From Clostridia bacterium UC5.1-2E3 (GTDB lineage Bacteria > Bacillota > Clostridia > Lachnospirales > Lachnospiraceae): DNA of 64,000 bases. How positions within the stretch are numbered: the first letter of the stretch is position 1; the number at the start of each line of letters is the position of its first letter. The stretch covers positions 1-64,000 of the forward strand of contig BBZO01000010.1 of NCBI GenBank assembly GCA_001304875.1. The letters are read 5' to 3'. The position numbers and the translations under genes were made by a program. Below, piece after piece: positions 30,739-42,004 of this stretch. The notes beneath the pieces are model-generated. The model was given only the letters and a program-made list of their open reading frames with translations, had not been told where the DNA came from and made no database searches.

Positions 30739-31699
30739 CGCGGGGAAGAAAAGCCGCCGTGTTTTCTGTTGCAGGTCTGTTCCTGCTCCTGGCGGCTGCG
30801 GGATATTGTTTCAGAGGTCATCAGGGAGGTGATTCACCGATACAGAAGAAATCAGCCGTGCCGCCCGGCATATTGTCCGGTGTCACGTACAACTACTCCA
30901 GCGGCATGATTGCCAGAGCGGATTTTGCAATCACGCTTTCGCCGGAGGCCATTTTAGAAGCGAGCTATTATCCGGCTCTTGATTCGGATACGGAGGAGGA
31001 TGAGGACTGGTATCAGCCATCCACCAAAGAAAATGTCCCCATTACCGCAGTGCAGTGGTCGGATGTGGAGGAGATTATTCTGGAGCTCTACCCGCTGATG
31101 GAGCCTATCCCGGAAAACCGGCGTGAGGTGAAACTGCCGCCGGGAATCGAAGTCATGGATGGTGGAGACTCCACCAGCCTGATCCTGACCTGGAGCACAG
31201 AAAACGGAGCACAGTATATCCATTATTATCCACCAAACGACCGCCGTATTCAGACACTAATCGCTCTGTTGGAGGAGCTGGCTGACCCCATCGGGCGTGA
31301 GATTCCCCGATATGCCCCGCCAGAACTCAGTGGTTTCTATATGGGCAGTCCGGAACTATCTTCTCCAAAGATTATTCGTTCCAATTCGACCAGGGTTCGT
31401 CCGACGTGTACGGAGAGGATGCCCCATATATCCTCCGGGCCAGATTTACCCCGCCCGGCCAACAACAGGAGATCTGGAGAGACTGGGCTGTGCCGGATGA
31501 GGAGTGGGATGCCTTCGCTGCATTTGTGGAGGAGATCGATCTGGAAGAACAGTTGGACGGCAGAACGGAAAAGCCGGCCTGCACCCTTTATTACTCTGAT
31601 GGCAAACAGCAGCAGAAGAAATTGGATCAGGAAACAGCGAAGCAGATCCGGGCTTATCTTACAGAAATGGCACTGCGGTTGCTGGAAGAACAGGAATAG
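30735..31699 (+). CDS. Membrane-anchored exported protein
   Basis: About 321 residues, starting ATG 30735 inside the stop of the SPFH gene. One N-terminal membrane anchor (KAAVFSVAGLFLLLAAAGYC) is followed by an exported acidic domain. One base lost near 31365 shifts the C-terminal half, which continues as YGEDAPYILRARFTPPGQQQ. Family not recognised. Coupling to the SPFH gene suggests they work together. Confidence 0.6.
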
Positions 31700-31742
31700 C
31701 GCAAAAACGAACAATAATAACATAACATAGGAGGATATTTAC

Positions 31743-32144
31743 ATGAAAGGTCAAAAGATTTTGAAAATTACATCCATTCTCATGATTATCGGCGGAATCA
31801 TTGCTGCTATCGCAGGTGTTATCGCCATTCTTGGTGTCAGCGCTCTGGCGGCATTATCGGGGAGTGCAGAGGGTACTGGGCTGCTCTATGCTAGTTCCAT
31901 TCTTGTGACGGTGGCTTCTGTGATTCAGTTCATTGCAGGCATCAAGGGCATCGGAGCTTGTAACGCTCCTCAGAAAGCAGCTTCCTGCATCAAATGGGGT
32001 ATTATCATTGCAATCTTAACAATTATCTCTATCGTCATTGGTATTGTTGGCGGAGGAGAGTTCAGTATCACCAGTCTGGTGCTTAATTTGCTGCTGCCAG
32101 GATTGTATGTATACGGTGCGATGCAGATGAAGGGTGCTGTATAA
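31743..32144 (+). CDS. Four-helix integral membrane protein
   Basis: 133 residues, intact, ATG 31743 after AGGAGG. Four hydrophobic segments (residues about 9-40, 47-68, 84-103, 108-128) with short loops. Similar small proteins accompany envelope-stress genes in Clostridia; no specific function is evident. Confidence 0.65.
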   Translation: MKGQKILKITSILMIIGGIIAAIAGVIAILGVSALAALSGSAEGTGLLYASSILVTVASVIQFIAGIKGIGACNAPQKAASCIKWGIIIAILTIISIVIGIVGGGEFSITSLVLNLLLPGLYVYGAMQMKGAV

Positions 32145-32169
32145 GCGGGTTCAGAAAGGAGTACAGATA

Positions 32170-33016
32170 ATGGGACTCTTTGGAAAGATATTTGATAAAA
32201 AAGAATGTTCGATTTGTGGCGGCGAGATCGGGCTACTTGGCAACCGTAAGCTGGAGGATGGAAATCTATGTAAGGAATGCGCTGCAAAGCTTTCACCCTG
32301 GTTTGGTGATCGCCGCCAGAGTACAGTGGAAGAGATTCAGAAGCAGTTGTCTTACAGGGAAGCCAATCAAGCCAGGGTGTCCTCTTTTCGCACTACGCGT
32401 ACGCTGGGCGAACGCATGAAAGTGCTTCTGGATGAGGATGCAGGTTTGTTTATGGTCACCCCTGCTAGAAATCTGTCGGAGGCCAATCCGGATGTCTTGT
32501 CTTTTTCTGATGTGACTGGCTGTAAGCTGGATATCGACGAGCGAAAAACTGAGATCGAATATAAGGACGCTGAGGGAAATCGTCAGAGCTTTAATCCCAA
32601 ACGGTATGCCTATTCCTATGATTTTTATATCGTAATTAACGTCAATCATCCATATTTTAACGAGATCCGTTTCAACTGAACAGCGACTCAGTGGACAATG
32701 ATGCAGAAACGCTGCTGGATGGACCAAACGGTATGGGATTACCTAGCGGCAGCCTCCGGGGAAAACAGTAGGCATGAGAAGCGGTTCTCTTATCTCCAAT
32801 GCAGAGGATGTGCGTTCCAGTGTGGAATATCGCCAATATGAGGAAATGGGATTGGAAATTCGGGATGCATTGCTTCAGGTTCGACAGCAGGTACGAGAGA
32901 AAGTGGCTGCGTCCGCAGCTCCCAAGACAGCAGTGACTTGTCCGTACTGCGGGGCGACCACAATACCGGACGCCAGCGGCTGTTGCGAATTTTGCGGTGG
33001 CGCTGTCAATGGATAA
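32170..33016 (+). CDS. DUF4428-type protein with N- and C-terminal zinc ribbons
   Basis: About 282 residues from ATG 32170. N-terminal ribbon KKECSICGGEIGLLGNRKL...CKECAAKL, a central beta domain (LDEDAGLFMVTPARN, VTGCKLDIDE), and a C-terminal ribbon CPYCGATTIPDASGCCEFCG. Two bases appear lost (near 32670 and 32758). The final KTAVTCPYCGATTIPDA resembles the SPFH-associated zinc-ribbon proteins. Probably a cytosolic partner of the membrane cluster; function unknown. Confidence 0.7.
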
Positions 33017-33084
33017 AAGGAATACTCTAAGAATTGTAAAGGAACGAAAAATTAGAAAGTAATGAAAGCGAAAGGAGTTGCACT

Positions 33085-33766
33085 ATGAAAAAGTACGAAA
33101 TTTTAGGAGATAATTTACCGGTTGTGGTATGTGAATTATTCCAGGAGAATCCATGATCACGGAGAGTGGGAGCATGAGCTGGATGAGTCCGAATATGAAA
33201 ATGGAGACTACTACCGGCGGAGGGATGAAGAAAATGCTGGGCCGTCTGGTATCGGGTGATTCTATGTTTCAGAATCGGTTCACCGCAGAAGGAAGCGATG
33301 GAACCATTGCTTTTGCATCCAGCTTTCCCGGGGCAATCAAAGCGCTGAATATCAGTGCCGGTCATTCTATGATCGTGCAGAAAAGCGCATTTCTTGCTTC
33401 CGAAGATGGTGTGGAGCTATCCATGCATTTCCAGAAAAAGCTGGGTTCTGGTATCTTTGGCGGCGAAGGCTTCATCATGCAGAAGCTGAGTGGAAATGGT
33501 ATTGCTTTATAGAGATTGACGGACATGCGACAGAGTATGAGCTGAGCGCCGGTCAGGAACTGCTGGTCAGCACAGGGTACTTAGCGGCAATGGAAGAGAG
33601 CTGCACGATGGATGTGGTGACTGTTAAGGGCGCCAAAAATATGCTGCTGGGCGGAGAAGGTATTTTTAATACCGTTGTCAAAGGCCCGGGAAAGGTGATA
33701 TTACAGACTATGCCAATCAGTAAGGTGGCTGAACTGTTGATGCCATTTTTTAGCAATAAAAAATAA
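33085..33766 (+). CDS. AIM24 / TIGR00266 family protein
   Basis: About 227 residues from ATG 33085 (AAAGGAG upstream). Contains the repetitive beta-helix-type sequence of the family: MITESGSMSWMSPNMKMET, FGGEGFIMQKLSG and GAKNMLLGGEGIF. Single-base losses near 33142 (GGG) and 33508 (TTT) explain why it appears in three pieces. AIM24 proteins are of unknown molecular function; in mitochondria the homologue supports inner-membrane architecture, consistent with a membrane-organising role here. Confidence 0.82.
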
Positions 33767-33792
33767 GGAATAAAATAGGGAGGTGAATGACC

Positions 33793-35254
33793 ATGAAAAA
33801 CAAGTTAAAGATATCGTTCTTGCTCCTCGCTGCACTGCTGTCGTTCAGCCTCACTGGCTGCGGCAAGGACAGCACAGAACCCAGTCAGACGCCGGAAGAA
33901 ACAGAGCAGACAACGCCTCCTGCTGAAACAGTGGCCGGAACGACGATAAATGCCGCACTGTGGGATCTTACTTATGATGAGACGGACGGCTGGATCTATG
34001 AGGAAGATGATTTTTACGATGATGAGACGTCTTCTAAGATTATTCTGTCGATCCCAAAGGAAGGGGAAGATGAAAGCATCGTTAATGCGGAAATCCGGGT
34101 TTCCATTGAAACGCCATATTCCTTCCGTGATTATCTCACCAGCTATGGATTTGACGAGTACGAATACGCAGTCAATCAGGCCTACGATCTGACCGAAGTC
34201 GGCGGCATCGACTGCCTCAAACAGGAAGGAAACTATTGGGGATCCCCCTGCCTGCGGTATATGAACCGGGTGGAGGCGCGGGAGCCACCGTATTTATGGA
34301 GATCATCGGCGAGTACGAGGATGAGCGTGTAGACAAGCTGCTCTCCGGCCTGACGATCCATCTGGAGGATACCGGAAACGAGGATGGCCCCTGGTACTGA
34401 GGGTGAGCCGTTTTCCGCCCAGCCCCGCAGCGTCATGGTGGGGACGTATACGCTCAGCAGCCAGTGGCTGCCTATTACAGACTGCATCATCACAAAGGAG
34501 ACCTTCGATCACGCGGCTGCTGTCACGGGAGATCAGGCTTACCTTCTGGTGGACGGAGAATTGAAGCGCTTCGATTACGACGGCGCCTCTTTGAAATTTG
34601 CGGAGGATATTGTGCTGGACGCGGAATATGAGGATATTTCCGCCGACACCACAGGGACCTCTGGCTGGCGAATTTTATGGAGCCGCTGATCAGCTGGAAG
34701 GACGGCGCACAGACGGCGTCCTATGAGGCCCGGATCACGTCACCATGCACCCATCCGGGACCTGGGGCGTCAGCTGGTTCTCCGGACCGGAATGTGAAAA
34801 GATCACGCTCTCCGGCGGAGCCCTCAAGACGGAGCCCATGGTATTCCAGGAAGTGGATATCCTCAGTCATCTGCTGATCGACGACAGCCACATCTATGTC
34901 TGCGGGTCTGCCGTGGACGGCAGCGGTCACAAGGTGTTTGTCTATGACAGCAATGGCGCGCTGCAAATGACTTTGGCAGATTCCGACGGAGGCGGCCTGG
35001 GAAGCATTACCTTTATTACGCAGACCGCAAATGGCTATCTGGCCCTGGACGGAAATATGCGTGAGGTGGTGCTCTGGACCAAGGACGGCGCCTATCTCGG
35101 CGAGGCGGATGACGGCGACCTGTTCGGCACGGACTATCCCTGGTTCTGCGGCGGCGCGAAGCTGGCTGACGGCAGCATCCTTGCCATTATGACCGAAGAC
35201 AGAGCGGACGAGTCCGCAATGGAACTGGTTGCATTCAAACTCAGTGGCTTTTAA
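33793..35254 (+). CDS. Lipoprotein with propeller-like repeats (several apparent frameshifts)
   Basis: About 488 residues from ATG 33793 (GGGAGGTG upstream). Signal peptide with lipobox LTGC, an acidic linker (PEETEQTTPPAETV), then an exported domain. The C-terminal half has short repeats resembling blades of a beta-propeller (YLLVDGELKRFDYDG, YVCGSAVDGSGHKVFVYDSN, YLALDGNMREVVLWTKDG). The frame breaks near 34270, 34400, 34665 and 34735; reconstruction gives one continuous protein. Likely an extracellular sensor or scaffold. Confidence 0.65.
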
Positions 35255-35266
35255 GGAGGGCCTGAC

Positions 35267-36277
35267 ATGAAACACACGAGGTTATTCTGCGTCCTGCTTG
35301 CGGCGGCGATGCTGCTCAGTCTGGCCGCCTGCGGCAAGGACGACCCGAAAGAGTCCAATTCGCTCCAGATCGGGGACTATGCGCTGCTCTACAAGGGGGC
35401 CAGCATCATGGAGGACTCAGATGGAAACGACGCGCTGGTCCTGACGCTGGATTTTACCAACAACAGCAAGGACAGCGGCTCCTATGTATGGTCCATCTCT
35501 GAAACAGCGATACAGAACGGCGCAGAATTGGCTATCGCCACCGTCTTTGCGAACAGCGACTCCTACGACACGGTGATCGACAGTCAATTTGCGGATGTCG
35601 CGCCGGGTGAAACCCTTGAACTCCGCACCGCCTTTGTGCTGGCGGATACCACCAGCAAGGTCGAAGTGACCTTTGAGGAGGCGTTCGGCGACAAAACCGG
35701 TAAGATCACCGTCGATCCGTCCACACTCAGCCGGGAAGCGGCGTGAAGCGGTACGGGTCAGGATACTGGGACCGGAGATATACTGCTGGACTGGTGGAAC
35801 GGCGACTGGTACGGCTGGTGGATCATGACCGGCTGCTCGGGCGACTACGAGGATCTGGAGGGCGCCTGGTGGGACATCTGCGGCGCCATTGACATCGGCG
35901 GGGACGGCACGGGGCACTGTCACCCTCTGGGATGAGGACTACACGAAGTCGGAACCGATGGTCTCCGCGTCGGTCAGCCTCAGTGATGATGGGACCAGCA
36001 TATATGGCACCATGACATCCGAGGGCGGCGCCTTCACGGATATTGCGCTGGAGCACGGGGACTGGATCGTTGACCCGGGACTGGTGGACTATGGGACATG
36101 ATCCACATTGACGGTGATTACGAAAACGGCGGAGATGCGTTCCACTATGATATCTACCTGCGCCCGTGGGGGACCTATTGGGTGGATGTGGACGAGGAGG
36201 ATCTGCCCAATCTCTATGACAGCTGGTATCTGCCTCTGATCGATGCGGAGGAGCCTATGCCGGACAGCATCGGATGA
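35267..36277 (+). CDS. DUF5067 lipoprotein (in-frame TGA and two apparent frameshifts)
   Basis: Starts at ATG 35267 with lipobox LAAC. The N-terminal ~150 residues form a DUF5067-type immunoglobulin-like domain (SLQIGDYALLYKGASIMEDS, LTLDFTNNSKDSGSY). A TGA at 35744-35746 interrupts the frame, but the same frame continues with GQDTGTGDILLDWWNGDWYG for about 55 more codons, so it is probably a base error or a real truncation. Further indels near 35912 (extra G) and 36099 (missing C) precede the end at 36277. Family function unknown; surface-exposed. Confidence 0.6.
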
Positions 36278-36369
36278 CACCAGAATGGGGATCGTTCCCG
36301 CCCCATTTGGGGCGGAGCGATTCCCGTTTGCGCAATGGTATGGAGCAGTGACGTTTGAAAGGAGCAGTT

Positions 36370-37588
36370 ATGAAAAGGACATCAAAACGAGTGATCGCAT
36401 TTTTCTAATACTGGTTCTGGTGCTGTCTCTCTGTGCTTGCGCGCAAAAACAGCAAGCGGGAACAGACGAACCAAATCGAAGCGCCGATGGTGAGACGCTG
36501 TCTGGTATGCCCGATCAAAAACTGCCGGAAAAGCTGCGCCCGGGGGTCGGGGGATCGGATATGCAGCCGACACCGACCGGATTCTCCGCGGAAGCGGAAC
36601 AATCTCTTGTTTGGCTGCGGGAGAGAATGGCTTTTCCGCAGACCATGTTCGGCGCGGCCTTCCTGGGCTATACCGGAGAAGCGTCTGATGGAGATTGGCT
36701 GTCAGAAACAGACCAAGCGGCGCTGCAGAAATACCCTTTTATTTCCGAAATCGATACGGGGCATATCATCGGGAACGATGACTATCTGTATTGTCTTGTG
36801 CCGATTGATGAAAATGCGACAGTTTCCGTCAATCTCATGCGGTGGGATTCGAAATCAGATACTGAAGAGGTCATCGAGGTTCTCTACCGGTCTGAAGTTG
36901 GAGATCCGCTGCTGATCTTTGCAGCCGGCGGGGACGATGCATACGCATACCTGTCCTACATACAGGTCCAGATCGTAGACAACGCAGGCAACAGCTGCGT
37001 GTGGGAGCCGCAGCTCTATACATCAACGGGGCACATCGTGCCATGTTTCTCGGAAAACGGAGACTACCTCTCCTTCGACTTTACGGAATACGGCTGGCAG
37101 GGCGTTCCTTCCGAGCTTGCACCGTGGCTGGCAGACGGCTGGAGCGGCGTCTATGCCTCCGGGCTTGGCGGCAGCTGGACAACGCAGGCAGCGGCATGGG
37201 ATACGGACCGTATCGCAAATTACTACCTGTGGTTCTTTCCCGAGGATGAGATGGGAGGAACGGTCGAACTGTATTGGGAATACGAGGGTGCCGATCCTTC
37301 TAAAACGACGTGGGAAGAGGTGTGGCGCGGTTTCTGGACGACCACATCCGTCATGGATGGGCCAGTTATGTGACCGTCAGCCTGTCCCTTGTTGGCGGTG
37401 ATAACTATGGCGTCATAGACGGCCCGTATTATATCTCGGAGACTTATCCGATTTTGATGAGTCCCAGCGGCGAGGAGATGGTGATCGGCGCTGGGGAGAA
37501 CGAAGTCAGCCTGCCGTTTATGCCGAAGTACGACGCGCAGCTGTGCGTCCTGACGCTGGACAGCTTGCTCACCGACCCGCTCGGCTGA
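36370..37588 (+). CDS. Lipoprotein, paralogue of the one at 40136
   Basis: About 406 residues from ATG 36370 (GAAAGGAGC upstream). One T missing from the run at 36402-36406 breaks the signal peptide; restored, it reads MKRTSKRVIAFFLILVLVLS with lipobox LCAC. The central region (AAFLGYTGEASDGDWLSETD, LYCLVPIDENATVSVNLMRW) aligns with the protein at 40136. A second loss near 37360 separates the C-terminus (YVTVSLSLVGGDNYGVIDGP). Not assigned to a named family. Confidence 0.65.
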
Positions 37589-37657
37589 TCTTCTGCGGAT
37601 TACGGCCTGTTTCGGTATAGACCGTTACAGCGCCGGCATGGGAAGGAGGAATTTCAG

Positions 37658-38790
37658 ATGCCAACACAGGTAACAAATTATCAATGCCCCAGCTGCACGG
37701 GACCGCTGCATTTCTCCGGTGCATCCGGCCGGTTGGAGTGCGAATACTGCGGCGCCAGTTATGATGTGGCGGAGATCGAGGCGCTCTACGCAGAGAAAGA
37801 AAAAAGGCGGCAGAAGCCCAGCAGGCGACGGAGGAAGGCGGCGCCGGGCAGGGCGCGCCAGCCGCGGATGGAGGCGCATGGGACACCTCTGACTTTTGCG
37901 AGGATTGGGGGGCTGAGGGCGACGGTATGCGGGCTTACGGCTGCCCCAGCTGCGGCGCGGAGCTCATCTACGAGGAGAGTACGGCGGCGACCTCCTGCCC
38001 CTATTGCGGGAACCCCACCGTGGTGCCGGGCCAGTTCTCCGGGGCACTGCGGCCGGATTTCATCGTTCCGTTCAAGCTGAGCAAGGAGGATGCGGTAAAG
38101 GCCCTCAAGTCCCACTACAAAGGGAAGTTTTTCCTGCCGAAAAGCTTTACCGGTGAAAATCATGTGCAGGAGATCCGGGGGATCTATGTTCCCTTCTGGA
38201 TGTTCGACGGCGAGGCGGAGGGCGACGCCCATTATGAGGCTGCCCGCTCCCGTACATACCGCTCCGGCGACTACGAGATCACGGAGACGAAACACTACGA
38301 TGTCTACCGGGCCGGAGCCGTCACCTTTGAGAAGGTGCCGGTGGACGCCTCCAGCAAGATGCCGGACGGCCACATGGACTCCATTGAACCCTATGACTAC
38401 AAGGAGCTGAAGCCCTTTTCCACCGCGTATCTCCCCGGCTTCCTGGCCGATAAGTTCGATGTGACGGTGGAACAGAGCCGGCAGCGGGCGGATCAGCGCT
38501 GTGAGGGAACCCTTGCCTCCGCGCTGCGCGGCACAGTGAAGCGTTATGACCTCTGCGTTCTCAGAGAAAGCAGCGTTCACCTGCGCAGGGGCAAGGTGCA
38601 TTACGCCCTGATGCCAGTCTGGATGCTGAATACCAAGTGGCATGGGAAGGACTTCCTCTTTGCCATGAATGGACAGACCGGAAAGCTGGTGGGCGACCTG
38701 CCGGTCAGCTGGGGGAAGTTCTGGGGGCTGTTTGCCGCCATCGCCGTCCCCCTATCTGTGATCAGTTCGGCGCTGGTCCTATTGCCGTGA
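37658..38790 (+). CDS. YdjG-like zinc-ribbon membrane protein
   Basis: About 377 residues from ATG 37658 (AAGGAGGAA upstream). Two TFIIB-type zinc ribbons: CPSCTGPLHFSG...CEYCG at residues 9-34 and CPSCGAELIYEE...CPYCG near 100-125, separated by an Ala/Glu-rich linker with one base lost (about 37806). A conserved domain (FIVPFKLSKEDAVKALKSHY, YVPFWMFDGEAEGDAHYEAA) and a C-terminal membrane helix follow. Resembles B. subtilis YdjG, part of the membrane-stress complex with YdjH and YdjI. It precedes the TPM gene by 19 bp. Confidence 0.82.
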
Positions 38791-38809
38791 GAAAGGAGGC
38801 GGACCGGAT

Positions 38810-40123
38810 ATGAAGAAAGCATATACTGCTCTCGCGCTGGCGTTCCTGTTGGCGCTGTCCCTCTGCTCTCCCGCAATGGCGGCAATGGAGTACGGCGTGA
38901 TCTATGACGAAACGGAATCCTTGGGATCGCAGGAGCTGACCATGCAAGGAGAACAGGCCCTCCCCCAGCTCTCCCAGACGCTGGGCCTTGATCTGCGGGT
39001 GGATGTATTGACCCAAAACAGCTATGACGGACTTGGCGACGCCGCCGCGGGGATCTATGAGGAATATGATTATGGCTATGGCGAGCACAAGGAGGGTGTA
39101 ACGCTGACCATTCTGCTGGAACCGCAGGATGGGGATACCTACAGGATGGTTGACGAAAATGACTGGTGTGTCTACACCAGACTGAGCGATGAGCGGGGCA
39201 GCGGCCAGGAATTGTCCGACGCCGTCTACGATGCGGTACAGCCCTATATGGCGGCGCGGGCATGGAACGGTGAGGACATGACCATGAGCGCCGTGGCGCT
39301 GACCCAGGCAGTGGACGCATGGCAGAAACGGCGGAGGAGTACATCCGCACAAATTGCCCGCCGGCCGGCTCCGGCGAGGATGCCGGTGTGGAAGAACCGG
39401 TGCAGGGCAGCGTCACGATGCAGTATGTATTTGATGCTGCAGACCTTCTTCCCTATGAGAAGTGGGAAAAGCTGGAGCTCGGGCCGAAGCTATTTCCCAA
39501 AAGCAGGATTGCGGCGTTTATTTTGCTCTTGTGGATGATTACACGGAATACGGAAACGGCAGTGTCTTTGAGGTCACCTATCAGCTCTATCACGCAGTGA
39601 GCTCGGTATGGGCAGCGGGCGGGATGGGATCATCGTGCTCCTGAGTATGGCCGAGCGGGACTACGCCATGTTCGTCTACGGCGAGTACGCCGAGTATGCC
39701 TTTGATGAATATGGGCAGGAGAAGCTGGAGGAGCAATTCCTGGGCGATTTTGGGGAAAACGACTGGTATGGCGGCATTTCCAATTACTTGGACGCCTGTG
39801 AGGAATATCTGACGAAGGCCGACGCCGGCAAGCCGGTGCGCCGTCCTTACTGGATCTGGTTCGTCATTTCAGCAGGATGCTCTTGTCTGGCCGCAGGGAC
39901 GGTTTGCCTATGGCTGCTGCGTAAGATGAAGTCCGTCCATCAAAAGGCGGAAGCCGATGCGTACCTCACCGCTGGCGGCTTACACCTGACAAAGCAGTAC
40001 GACCGGTACACCCATACCACCGAAACACGCACCAAGATCCAGAAAGAGAGCTCGGGCGGCAGCGGCGGCAGCACCTACAGCGAAAGCGGGGGCGGCGGCA
40101 GCGGCCGCAGCGGGAAATTCTGA
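38810..40123 (+). CDS. Tandem TPM-domain membrane protein (YdjH-like)
   Basis: About 438 residues from ATG 38810. A signal peptide (LALAFLLALSLCSPAMA) is followed by two TPM-like domains (about residues 25-160 and 195-335; the second contains SGRDGIIVLLSMAERDYAMF), one membrane helix (WIWFVISAGCSCLAAGTVCL) and a Gly/Ser-rich tail ending GGSGRSGKF, as is usual for this family. Single-base losses near 39317, 39478 and 39605. B. subtilis YdjH has one TPM domain; the tandem copy here is unusual. It forms a pair with the YdjG-like gene. Confidence 0.8.
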
Positions 40124-40135
40124 GAAGGAGGCCGG

Positions 40136-41274
40136 ATGATGAAGAATTTGCTCCGGCGCCGCTTTCTCCCGGCGATTTTGTGCATGGTACTGGCCCTTGG
40201 CCTGTCCGCCTGCGGAGGAAAAGACACACCGCCCGTTGAAACGGAAACGGACGGTGCGATGGGCACCCTTTCCGGCAGCAAGGGAGAAAAAGATTCCGGG
40301 GTGGGTGTGTTCTCCGGCAGCGGGGAAGAAATAGCGGAGGCGGAATTGGCGGAGGAGTCCCTGAACCTGTTGTATGACGTCATGGCATACGATGACCGGT
40401 ACGCCGGCGCGGTCGCCTATCTGGGATACAGGAAGCAGGGGGACTCCACCCCGCTGTCGGACTGGCTGGTGGAGAATTGTGCCGGATTGGTCGAGGCGAT
40501 GCCGTTTCTGCTGCATATACCGGCCGAACGTATCCTCGGCGCAGGTTGGGGGGATTTATTCTGCATCGTTCCCCGGGATGAGAATACCAGCCTTGCCGTG
40601 AACCATGTCACATGGGAATCTCTCGGTAACGGCGTTTGGCCTGTACCGGGTGAGGTGCTCTACCGGGAAGAGTGTGCCCAGCCTGTACTGATATTCGTAA
40701 ATTATGAGCAATGGCGGGATGAACCGGACACGGAGATCGTCCTTGTGACAAACGATGGCGTGGAGGTGAAGTGGATCCCTCTGACCGATGAATACGGCAT
40801 TCCCATCGTGCCCACCGGGGAGGACTATATCCCCATGCTGATGGATTTCGGCATCTGGGGCTATGTGACCGGGCTGGACTACCCCGAGGACTGGGGAGCC
40901 GTCCGGGGACGACTGGTGGCTACCGCCCACAGACTGGGGGCTGGCTTACACAAATTGGACCTGCGAGCACTGGTACATTGAGTTCGGCTGGGGCGACAGC
41001 GACCCGGACTACTCCGGGCGCATCGATCTCTACCATCAGCCGGAGGATGGGCAGGAGTATGCGTACTCGTATTCCGGCATCTGGCGTATGGAGGGCGACT
41101 GCCTGTATCTGGATCTCTCGGACGGCGCGGGCACCGTATGAGCGGCAGCTTCCCGGTGCTGATCGACCCCTCCGGCGAATCTCTCCATATCCAGCAGGAT
41201 CCTGAAACCGGTGTGTGTCCGCCCTTTTTGGCGAGGGCATGACCTGTATGGATCTGATACGCGCCTATGGCTGA
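40136..41274 (+). CDS. Lipoprotein, paralogue of the one at 36370
   Basis: Starts at ATG 40136 or 40139 (AAGGAGG upstream). Signal peptide with lipobox LSAC and a Gly/Ser/Glu-rich tether. AYLGYRKQGDSTPLSDWLVE, LFCIVPRDENTSLAVNHVTW and EVLYREECAQPVLIF match the 36370 protein region by region, so the pair arose by duplication. Indels near 40905 (extra G or two missing), 41137 and 41228 divide the C-terminal part, which continues WGLAYTNWTCEHWYIEFGWG. About 380 residues; function unknown. Confidence 0.62.
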
Positions 41275-41323
41275 GAGAACATCAGGCGCACGAGTGTGAG
41301 ACAGGCGTGAAAGGAGTATTTGT

Positions 41324-41893
41324 ATGAGTATTTTTGACAGGCTAAAGCAGTCCGCCGTGGATGCCGTGGCGACGGCAGCCACAGCCATTGGAAACAAGCG
41401 GGAAACCTTTACCTTCACGGCCCTCCCTGAGAGCCTTGCCCAGATGCAGGCTCTCTCGGAGGCGGCCCTTGACACCCCCTTTCAGACGGCGGCGCTGACC
41501 GTGCTGGCCCTGTGCGCCTATGCCGCTGACCGGCAGATCGGCACGGATATGCTGAATTGGCTGCGGGGGTCCCGTCCTTTGAACGGACAGGAGATCTCCT
41601 TCTTAAACGACCGCTTCCGTGATGGAAAGACCTATCTTCCCTTCACCTACTTTGCCGGTTCTACCCCCGACAACAATTACACACCCACCCAGCCCTATAC
41701 CATCCGGGTGGAAAGCAACCATGTTTCTGGTGAGGAGCAGGGCTATATGAAACTGTTCATCCCCTGCGGTGGTGCAGACAGCCCTCGCCCCATCAAACTC
41801 CGCCAGCGAGGCAGAGATGGGAAATGGTTCCTTTGGGAGCAATATCTGCTCACTGGCGTCCGCACGCCCAAGTCCGCCGATCCTTGGGCGTAA
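41324..41893 (+). CDS. DUF6935-family protein
   Basis: 189 residues, intact, ATG 41324 after AAAGGAG. Begins MSIFDRLKQSAVDAVATAA and contains FTFTALPESLAQMQALSEAA, LNGQEISFLNDRFRDGKTYL and a C-terminal GKWFLWEQYLLTGVRTPKSA, which I recall as the DUF6935 family of Firmicutes. No signal peptide; probably cytosolic. Biochemical role unknown. It closes the envelope cluster. Confidence 0.7.
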   Translation: MSIFDRLKQSAVDAVATAATAIGNKRETFTFTALPESLAQMQALSEAALDTPFQTAALTVLALCAYAADRQIGTDMLNWLRGSRPLNGQEISFLNDRFRDGKTYLPFTYFAGSTPDNNYTPTQPYTIRVESNHVSGEEQGYMKLFIPCGGADSPRPIKLRQRGRDGKWFLWEQYLLTGVRTPKSADPWA

Positions 41894-42004
41894 GCCGGGC
41901 AGAGAAACTGCGGAGGATTTGGATCATAGCGAATAGAATTTCCATTGGGGACGAACAGAAAACTATTTGTATGTGTTGTATGAATTGATTAGAGAGGGCC
42001 GCTC

